This document shows positions 16,167-22,305 of a stretch of 64,000 nt of DNA, piece by piece. Made by a program: the position numbers and the translations under genes. This DNA comes from Chroococcopsis sp964623815 (GTDB lineage: Bacteria; Cyanobacteriota; Cyanobacteriia; Cyanobacteriales; Microcystaceae): positions 1 to 64,000 of the forward strand of contig CAZUVR010000014.1 in the NCBI GenBank assembly GCA_964623815.1, read 5' to 3'. Under the pieces are notes generated by a model. It saw nothing but the letters and a program-made list of their open reading frames with translations, searched no databases and was not told where the DNA came from. Numbering within the stretch: the first letter of the stretch is position 1; each line of letters starts with the position of its first letter.

Positions 16167-18002
16167 ATGATGATGCCATCCCCGCCCCCGGGACAACCGC
16201 CTCGACCACCGAAGGATAATGACTGGCGACTATTATTAAGACTCTTACCCTACACTAGAGGCAATAAAAGATTACTGGTCTGGTCGATCGTTCTATTGTT
16301 TCCCCTTTCCTTAACCGGCGCGATACAACCCCTAATTATCGGTCAAGCAGTTTCCGTATTTAAGGGAGAGAATACTTGGGGCTTCCTGCGCTCGATGCCA
16401 GTACCGGCGGCGATTAACGTTCTCATCTGGCTATTGATAGGTAGCATCATCTTCCGGCTGATATTCTCGACCATACAAGGCTATATGGTGCAGAAGGTGG
16501 GACAGAATATCACGGCCAACGTCAGAGAAGATATATTTAATCACGTTACTTCTCTCTCTTCCCGTTTCTTCGATCGAACTCCGGTGGGTAAATTAGTTAC
16601 CCGTCTGACGAGCGATGTGGAGGCTTTAGGAGAAGTGTTCGCCAGTGGTGCGATCGGCGTGGTCAGTGATTTAATCTATATTCTAGTCATCATAGTCACC
16701 ATGTTCACCCTACAGTGGCAATTGGCGACGCTGTTAGTCCTAATGCTCTTCCCCGTCACCGCTTTAATCATCTACTTTCAACATCAATATCGCATCGCCA
16801 ACTATCAAGCCAGAGAAGAACTTTCAAAACTTAATAGTATGTTGCAGGAAAACGTCACTGGCGTGAATGTGGTGCAGATATTCCGCCGGGAGAAGTTTAA
16901 CTCGGAAATGTTCCGCGCCATTAATGAAGATTATCGTCAGGCCGTTGACAAAACTATATTTCACGATTCCGCTGTCTCGGCGACTCTAGAATGGATCGGT
17001 TTAGTGGCGGTGGCGGGAGTGTTATGGTTAGGAGGTATATTTGTATTACAAAAAACTATTGATTTTGGTATTCTCGCTTCTTTCATTTTATTCTCTCAGC
17101 GTCTATTTAACCCTTTACGCCAATTCGCGGAAAAATTTACTATGTTCCAAGCCGGATTTACGGCCATTGAGAGAATAAGCGAATTGATGAATATTCCTAT
17201 CGAAATTAGTGACCCCAATACTAAAGAAAATCTCGCTTTTAAAATTCACCCGACTGGGGCGACGGGAGAAATTAGGTTTGAAAATGTCTGGTTCGGTTAC
17301 AAGCCTGGAGAATACGTTTTAAAAAATCTCAACTTTATCATCAAGCCGGGTGAGAAAGTCGCTTTAGTAGGGCCGACAGGAGCGGGGAAAAGTTCTATCA
17401 TCCGTTTATTGTGCCGATTGTACGAGCCTTCTCAGGGCAGAATTTTAGTAGATGGGGTGGACATCCGTGATATTCCTCAGTCGCAGTTGCGCCGTCACAT
17501 CGGAGTAATTTTACAGGAAAGTTTCCTCTTCGTCGGTGATGTGAAACGCAATATAACTTTAGGAGAAAATTACTCTTTAGACCAGGTAAAACAAGCGGCA
17601 AGGTTAACTAATATAGACCGATTTATAGAAGATTTACCTCAAGGTTACGACACGCAATTAAGGGAGAGGGGAGCTAATTTATCGAGCGGACAGAAACAGT
17701 TATTAGCTTTCGCCCGGGTAGCGATTCGTGAACCGAAAGTATTAGTTCTCGATGAGGCTACGGCTAGCTTGGACGTAGGAACAGAAGTTCTCATTCAAAA
17801 TGCTTTAGAGCAGATCATGATCGATCGTACCGCTATTATTATCGCTCACCGACTTTCTACGATCCGAGATGTCGATCGGATTTTCGTTCTCAAGCGCGGA
17901 GAGTTGATCGAATCAGGTTCTCACGAAGAATTATTGAAAGAAGATGGCCTTTACGCCCGTCTCTATAAATTACAATTACTTAACAATCCACAAACCGTTT
18001 AA
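16167..18002 (+). CDS. ABC exporter half-transporter (MsbA/MdlB type)
   Basis: A 611-residue fused membrane-ATPase half transporter, probably a homodimer. A proline-rich N-terminal tail precedes six transmembrane helices (type I exporter fold, about 35-330). In the ATPase domain, Walker A is GPTGAGKSS near residue 401, the signature is LSSGQKQLLAFAR (third position Ser rather than Gly, as is common in the MdlB group), Walker B is VLVLDEATASLD and the switch histidine is in IIIAHRLST. The likely substrates are lipids or hydrophobic compounds; nothing in the context identifies one. The start at 16167 is the first of three consecutive Met codons, so the true start could be one or two codons later. 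Confidence 0.88.
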   Translation: MMMPSPPPGQPPRPPKDNDWRLLLRLLPYTRGNKRLLVWSIVLLFPLSLTGAIQPLIIGQAVSVFKGENTWGFLRSMPVPAAINVLIWLLIGSIIFRLIFSTIQGYMVQKVGQNITANVREDIFNHVTSLSSRFFDRTPVGKLVTRLTSDVEALGEVFASGAIGVVSDLIYILVIIVTMFTLQWQLATLLVLMLFPVTALIIYFQHQYRIANYQAREELSKLNSMLQENVTGVNVVQIFRREKFNSEMFRAINEDYRQAVDKTIFHDSAVSATLEWIGLVAVAGVLWLGGIFVLQKTIDFGILASFILFSQRLFNPLRQFAEKFTMFQAGFTAIERISELMNIPIEISDPNTKENLAFKIHPTGATGEIRFENVWFGYKPGEYVLKNLNFIIKPGEKVALVGPTGAGKSSIIRLLCRLYEPSQGRILVDGVDIRDIPQSQLRRHIGVILQESFLFVGDVKRNITLGENYSLDQVKQAARLTNIDRFIEDLPQGYDTQLRERGANLSSGQKQLLAFARVAIREPKVLVLDEATASLDVGTEVLIQNALEQIMIDRTAIIIAHRLSTIRDVDRIFVLKRGELIESGSHEELLKEDGLYARLYKLQLLNNPQTV

Positions 18003-18004
18003 AT

Positions 18005-18090
18005 GGGGTGGGAGTTGGGAGTGAGGAGTAAGTATATATAAAGCTAAATATTAGCCCGATTCCCGACTCCCGACTCCCGATTCCCGACCT
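18005..18090. repeat. Degenerate GGGAGTTGGGAGT / CCCGACTCCCGA simple-repeat hairpin
   Basis: After the ABC exporter stop there are two to three GGGAGT-type units, a 35-bp AT-rich spacer, then five complementary CCCGATT/CCCGACT units (18055-18088). The arms are complementary and can form a long imperfect stem. This is the same repeat family as those at 32440, 33540 and 46600. Confidence 0.7.
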
Positions 18091-18211
18091 TCATAAATAG
18101 CTTCTGACTACAGGATCTGGTGTAACTATTTATTTAGTTAGATCAATTCAAAAATAATTTAAGAATGGAGTAAGATCGAAATATAAAAGTTAAATATTTA
18201 TAAAAATAATC

Positions 18212-18466
18212 ATGATCGCTAATTTGATCAGACACCGTGCCCTCCATAAAAGTTGGCAGAGCTATCAAGCGAACTGTCAAATACTGAGGGCGCAATTAGG
18301 CTTTAACGGAGTAGAATCATCCTCTCCCGAAATCTGCCGAGGATGTCTTAATTATCACGGCAAAAGTTACGGGCAGAATCGAGCGACGCGCAGCCAATTA
18401 ATCTGCGCTCTACACCCCTACGGATGGAGAGAAAGCCCTACCTGTCCAGATCGGCGGGAAGAGTAA
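18212..18466 (+). CDS. Small Cys/His-rich conserved cyanobacterial protein
   Basis: 84 residues, function unknown. The second half has CRGCLNYHG, then LICALHPYGW and a final CPD, giving four cysteines and two histidines in a pattern that could bind zinc or iron. The N-terminus is basic and helical. It recalls small cyanobacterial families annotated only as domains of unknown function (possibly DUF6464). It precedes the DUF4126 gene by about 45 bp on the same strand. The clustered cysteines and tidy codon usage argue that it is real. Confidence 0.6.
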   Translation: MIANLIRHRALHKSWQSYQANCQILRAQLGFNGVESSSPEICRGCLNYHGKSYGQNRATRSQLICALHPYGWRESPTCPDRREE

Positions 18467-18511
18467 AAAGTTGCGCTAGACTACTAGAGTAAAGCGAGAT
18501 TGTATAAGACG

Positions 18512-18882
18512 ATGGAAAGCTTACTCTCAGTCAATACTGTAATCAGTTTATTGTTAGGAATTAGCCTCAGCGCCGCCTGCGGCCTGCGCTTATTTTTACC
18601 ATTTCTCATGTTAAGTTTTGCCGCCGACATCGGACATATAGGTTTACCCGCAGATTTATCCTGGCTGAGTAGCGATCAAGCTTTACTGATGTTGGGTATC
18701 GCCAGTGTAGTAGAAATTGTCGGTTATTATATTCCAGTGCTTGATAATATTTTAGACCCGATCGCCCTACCACTAGCCACCATCGCTGGTACTTTCGTCA
18801 CCGCCTCAACTTTACCAGAGATGAATTCGATCCTGCAGTGGACTTTAGCCGCCATAGTCGGTGGTGGCTCGGCGGGTTTGAT
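18512..18882 (+). CDS. DUF4126 family membrane protein, 3' end in gap
   Basis: The N-terminal 123 or so residues of a hydrophobic protein with four apparent helices and the GISLSAACGLRLFLPFLMLS motif typical of DUF4126 proteins, which are usually about 200 residues. Function unknown. I prefer ATG 18512 to the in-frame TTG at 18500. The gap at 18883 removes the C-terminus; the frame that seems to continue after the gap belongs to a different gene. Confidence 0.75.
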
Positions 18883-18982
18883 NNNNNNNNNNNNNNNNNN
18901 NNNNNNNNNNNNNNNNNNNNNNNNNNNNNNNNNNNNNNNNNNNNNNNNNNNNNNNNNNNNNNNNNNNNNNNNNNNNNNNNNN
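18883..18982. other. Assembly gap (100 N) between DUF4126 and CsoR-family genes
   Basis: Exactly 100 N, size unknown. It cuts the end of the DUF4126 gene and the start of the repressor gene, and their linkage cannot be judged. Confidence 0.99.
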
Positions 18983-19257
18983 GGCACGTTCACAGCGAAG
19001 CGTCTAGAAGACAGTTAATTAATCGCCTCTCGCGCATCGAGGGGCATATTCGTGGTATTAAAAACATGATAGCCGAAGACCGGGACTGTCCCGATGTTCT
19101 GATGCAGATAGCGGCTGTCAGGGGGGCGATAGATAGGGTATCGAGATTAATATTGGACGAACATCTGAGCGAGTGTGTGGCGAGGGCGGCCCGAGAAGGA
19201 ACGATCGAAACGGAAATCGAACAACTCAAGGCGGCGCTCGATCGATTCCTCCCCTAA
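18983..19257 (+). CDS. CsoR/RcnR-family metal-sensing repressor, InrS-like, 5' end in gap
   Basis: The visible 90 residues are the core of a DUF156 all-helical repressor (INRLSRIEGHIRGIKNM, then DVLMQIAAVRGAI). The metal ligands can be placed: a His in the N-terminal HVHS, Cys in DRDCPDV 32 residues later, His 25 residues after that Cys, and a second Cys four residues on (EHLSEC). These spacings equal those of His21, Cys53, His78 and Cys82 of Synechocystis InrS, the nickel-responsive repressor of the NrsD exporter, so a Ni(II) sensor is the best guess. Copper-sensing CsoR would lack the N-terminal His arrangement. The start codon and upstream operator lie in the gap; the regulated gene is not visible. 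Confidence 0.85.
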
Positions 19258-19343
19258 CTGGATTTTTACCTCATATCGTATTATGATGGTTATTTGGGAC
19301 TTTTTCGCTATAGGTTTAACAGTTAGGAGGTGAATACAGTTTA

Positions 19344-19526
19344 ATGACCCAAGTAGTCGTAGGTCAAAACGAAGCCATCGAATCGGCTTTACGTCGTTTT
19401 AAACGGCAAGTTGCTAAGGCGGGGATTTATGCCGACATCAAAAAGCATCAATTCTTTGAAACGCCTCAAGAAAAAAGAAAACGCAAGGCAGTAGCCCGTC
19501 GTCGGCAGAGAACTCGTCGCCGTTAA
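19344..19526 (+). CDS. rpsU: 30S ribosomal protein S21
   Basis: 60 residues, highly basic, with the conserved ESALRRFKRQ block and the Arg-rich C-terminal tail of bacterial S21, a late-binding small-subunit protein that affects initiation. A strong AGGAGGTG ribosome site (19325-19332) lies 11 bp before the ATG. The gene stands alone between the CsoR-family gene and upp; a stem-loop follows. Confidence 0.95.
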   Translation: MTQVVVGQNEAIESALRRFKRQVAKAGIYADIKKHQFFETPQEKRKRKAVARRRQRTRRR

Positions 19527-19541
19527 ATAGTACGATGTAAA

Positions 19542-19561
19542 GGTAGGCTAAAGGGCCTACC
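19542..19561 (+). terminator. Stem-loop after rpsU
   Basis: GGTAGGC (19542-19548) and GCCTACC (19555-19561) form a 7-bp GC-rich stem with a 6-nt loop, 16 bp after the stop. Only a short T stretch follows, so it may attenuate rather than fully stop transcription into upp. Confidence 0.45.
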
Positions 19562-19587
19562 GAGTTTCAATAAAATCATACTTATCT

Positions 19588-20238
19588 ATGTCTTTTCAAC
19601 TGCGCGTTTACGTTCCCCCCCATCCTCTCATCAAACATTGGTTGGGCATCGCTCGGGATAAAAACACCCCCTCGGTTCTATTTAAAACGGCGATGACGGA
19701 ACTAGGCCGCTGGTTGACCTACGAGGCGACTAAAGAGTGGCTGCCGACATTTGAAACCACAATCGAAACACCGCTCGCGCCCTGCCCCGCCACCTTTATC
19801 AATCCTCAAATCCCCATAGCCGTAGTGCCCATATTACGCGCTGGGTTATCTCTTCAAGATGGGGCGCAAACGGTTTTACCCGTTGCTTCCGTCTATCACC
19901 TAGGCTTGGTCAGAGACGAAGAAACCCTCACGCCCAGTTGTTATCTGAATAAATTACCGGCTCAATTCCGCCCCGAGACGAGAATACTGATCCTGGAACC
20001 GATGTTAGCCACCGGAGGCTCTATTATCACGGCGATGGATGAGATTACCAAAAGAGGGGGCGATGCGGCTTTAACCCGCATTATCTCCATCGTAGCCGCA
20101 CCCCCAGCACTACAAAAATTGAGTGTACAATACCCTAGTTTGAATATCTATACCGCTATTATTGATGAAGGATTGAATGATCGCGGTTATATAGTACCAG
20201 GTTTGGGCGATGCGGGCGATCGGGCCTTCGGGACTTAA
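19588..20238 (+). CDS. upp: Uracil phosphoribosyltransferase
   Basis: 216 residues. Makes UMP from uracil and PRPP in pyrimidine salvage. The PRPP loop appears as LEPMLATGGSI and the uracil-binding C-terminus as YIVPGLGDAGDRAFGT, both diagnostic for UPRT rather than PyrR. The length is normal and the start follows directly after the upstream stem-loop. A small membrane-anchor gene follows 27 bp later. Confidence 0.95.
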   Translation: MSFQLRVYVPPHPLIKHWLGIARDKNTPSVLFKTAMTELGRWLTYEATKEWLPTFETTIETPLAPCPATFINPQIPIAVVPILRAGLSLQDGAQTVLPVASVYHLGLVRDEETLTPSCYLNKLPAQFRPETRILILEPMLATGGSIITAMDEITKRGGDAALTRIISIVAAPPALQKLSVQYPSLNIYTAIIDEGLNDRGYIVPGLGDAGDRAFGT

Positions 20239-20265
20239 AATAGGATTAAGCATGGAGGGATATTT

Positions 20266-20550
20266 ATGAGTCAGAAAGACGGTTTCACAGGAGGCTTTTT
20301 AGTCGGCGCACTGATGGGCGGTTTGGTAGGCGGTATACTGGGAACGGCCTTAGCTTCAAAAATACGCAAACCCTCAAGCCCGGACAAGCAAGCCTTACCC
20401 GATAAAGACGACATACCCCTAAGATTAGATTCCCAAGAGAGCATGGAAATGGCGCGGCGTAATTTAGAGGCTAAGATAGCTCAATTGAATTCGGCTATAG
20501 ACGATGTACGCCAGCAACTAGGCTCGGTTAATCACAACTCCCACGATTAA
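20266..20550 (+). CDS. Small membrane-anchored coiled-coil protein (YtxH-like)
   Basis: 94 residues. The N-terminal helix is a glycine zipper (FLVGALMGGLVGGILGTALAS) followed by a basic Lys-Pro stretch, then a helical, coiled-coil-prone C-terminus (about 58-85). This shape is typical of YtxH/gas-vesicle-like small proteins of unknown function in cyanobacteria. GGAGGG precedes the ATG. Its stop overlaps the stop of the convergent diguanylate cyclase by 4 bp. Confidence 0.65.
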   Translation: MSQKDGFTGGFLVGALMGGLVGGILGTALASKIRKPSSPDKQALPDKDDIPLRLDSQESMEMARRNLEAKIAQLNSAIDDVRQQLGSVNHNSHD

Positions 20551-21917
20551 TTATATAGACAATAGCGATTTCTTCCGCCTTCCTTAGCTCGATATAGAGC
20601 TACGTCGGCATTTTTAATGAATGTTTCTAAATCCTCTTCCCGATTCGCCATAGCGATTCCCATACTCAGGGTGACGTATTCATTCACTGGGGAAAGACAA
20701 TGGGGTATTTTTAAACCTGCTACAGCATTTTGAATATCCCGGGCTATTTTCTCCGCCCCCCCAATGTCTGTATTGGGTAAAATTAAGGCGAACTCTTCCC
20801 CCCCGTAGCGAGCGACTAAATCCCCCGAGCGGGTTACGGAATTTTGTAATACCTTCGCTACCTGTTTCAAACAGGTATCTCCTTCCGGATGACCGTAGTG
20901 GTCATTATATTTTTTAAAATAATCTATGTCGCAGAGGATAAATGATAGGGGTTGATGATTGCGATTCATCCTCCTCCATTCTTTGAATAAATATTCATCG
21001 AATTGACGACGGTTGGCAAGTTGGGTTAGTTGATCGATCGTCGCCAATATATGTAGTTCCCGATTAAGCGCTTCTAAATCTCTTTTAGCCTGTTCTAATT
21101 CTAGGGTTCTCTCCTGTACTTTCTGCTCTAAAGTCTGCGAGTATTCTTTTAATTGTGAATAGTATTGGGCGGTTTGTATCGAGGCGGCTGCTTGAGTGGT
21201 TAGGGCGGTAAACAGTTTTAAATCTTCCGATTTATACTTCATCGGTTTGTGATGGCTGATATTGATCACCCCGATAGTCTGATTGTTAATATTTAAGGGG
21301 GCGCAGATTAACGATCGTATTCTCGTCGTGCCTTGAACGTAACGAGAGTCTTTCAGTACGTCATTAACAATTTCTGCTCTGCCCGATTGGAAAACGTAGT
21401 TAGCAATACCGATTTTAGCTGACTTATTAGTGCAGTAAGTTACATTGTCTCCAGGCGAGGGAATGAATTCTAATTTTTGTGTTTTCGAGTTTAATAACAT
21501 TACAGTAATATCACTAGCTTCGATAATTTGATTGAATTCACTAATAATTACCTGCACGATTTCTTCAACTTCTAAACAACGAGAAATTTTTTCAGCCACG
21601 TCGTATAAAAAATTAATTTCTGTATATTTATCTAATGTTTCTTCCGCCAATAATCTTTTTTCTAATTCTTGTTTGACTATATGATTTATAACTTTAGCAA
21701 TGGTGGCAGCTCTCTCTTCACCTTTAACCCATCCTAAAACTTGATAATTCGTTTTAATAATAAATTGCTCGGTTAAATTTTTATTTAATTCTCCAAAAAG
21801 TAAATTGCCTTCTGGATCACAAATATTTACTTCTATATTTAAAGCCGTTACCAAGCTGTTTATTAAATATAGAGTTTCTTGATTTTTTAAAACTTTTTTT
21901 AAGTTAATAGTGGGCAT
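20547..21917 (-). CDS. GAF-GGDEF diguanylate cyclase
   Basis: 456 residues: a short N-terminal region, a GAF domain (about 95-245), a coiled coil (about 250-290, with the PAS/GAF-to-GGDEF signalling-helix pattern), and a GGDEF domain (about 290-455). The active site is GGEEF with the upstream metal Asp in ILCDIDYFK. The product-inhibition I-site RSGD lies five residues before it, so this is predicted to be an active, feedback-controlled c-di-GMP synthase. The GAF has no bilin-type Cys-His, so it senses something else or only mediates dimerisation. It starts 4 bp after the receiver gene and is the last gene of the histidine-kinase operon, making it the probable output of that pathway. Confidence 0.93.
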   Translation of the reverse strand: MPTINLKKVLKNQETLYLINSLVTALNIEVNICDPEGNLLFGELNKNLTEQFIIKTNYQVLGWVKGEERAATIAKVINHIVKQELEKRLLAEETLDKYTEINFLYDVAEKISRCLEVEEIVQVIISEFNQIIEASDITVMLLNSKTQKLEFIPSPGDNVTYCTNKSAKIGIANYVFQSGRAEIVNDVLKDSRYVQGTTRIRSLICAPLNINNQTIGVINISHHKPMKYKSEDLKLFTALTTQAAASIQTAQYYSQLKEYSQTLEQKVQERTLELEQAKRDLEALNRELHILATIDQLTQLANRRQFDEYLFKEWRRMNRNHQPLSFILCDIDYFKKYNDHYGHPEGDTCLKQVAKVLQNSVTRSGDLVARYGGEEFALILPNTDIGGAEKIARDIQNAVAGLKIPHCLSPVNEYVTLSMGIAMANREEDLETFIKNADVALYRAKEGGRNRYCLYN

Positions 21918-21921
21918 AGTA

Positions 21922-22305
21922 TTAATTTAAACCCAAAACTTCTAAGGAGCGATTAAGAACTTCTTTCGGGCGAAAGGGTTTAGTCATATATAAATCCGCG
22001 CCCACCGCCAACCCATTTTGTTTATCAAATTCCTGTCCTTTAGCGGTCAATAGTATTATATATATATTCGTTATCTGTAAAGTATTTTTAACGATTTGGC
22101 ATACATCCAAGCCGCTCATTTTCGGCATCATCACGTCTAGAAAAACTAAATCGGGTTTGTCGGATTGGATGATACTAAGAGCGTCCCTACCATTAGTAGC
22201 CGTAATTAACTCAATATTATATTCTTCCTCCAGTTTTTCTAGAGCTTGTTCCATAAGAATCAATATATTGGGTTCATCATCAGCTATTAATATTTTTTTG
22301 CTCAT
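21922..22305 (-). CDS. Stand-alone receiver (single-domain response regulator)
   Basis: 127 residues, a CheY-like receiver with no output domain. The acidic pair is in IADDEPN, the phospho-acceptor Asp in LVFLDVMMP (near residue 58), the conserved Thr in LLTAKG and the Lys in MTKPFRP. Its start lies 26 bp inside the end of the kinase gene and its stop is 4 bp before the diguanylate cyclase, so all three should be translated from one message. It is the probable phosphate acceptor for the kinase and may act on the cyclase by protein contact. Confidence 0.93.
   Translation of the reverse strand: MSKKILIADDEPNILILMEQALEKLEEEYNIELITATNGRDALSIIQSDKPDLVFLDVMMPKMSGLDVCQIVKNTLQITNIYIILLTAKGQEFDKQNGLAVGADLYMTKPFRPKEVLNRSLEVLGLN

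Noticed and set aside
18055..18090. CRISPR-like direct repeats (CCCGACT units)
   Set aside because: Units are 7 bp with no unique spacers and no cas genes; this is a simple-repeat hairpin.
18838..19257. A single protein joining DUF4126-region codons with the CsoR-like repressor
   Set aside because: It crosses 100 N of unknown length, and the part before the gap is out of frame with the DUF4126 gene.
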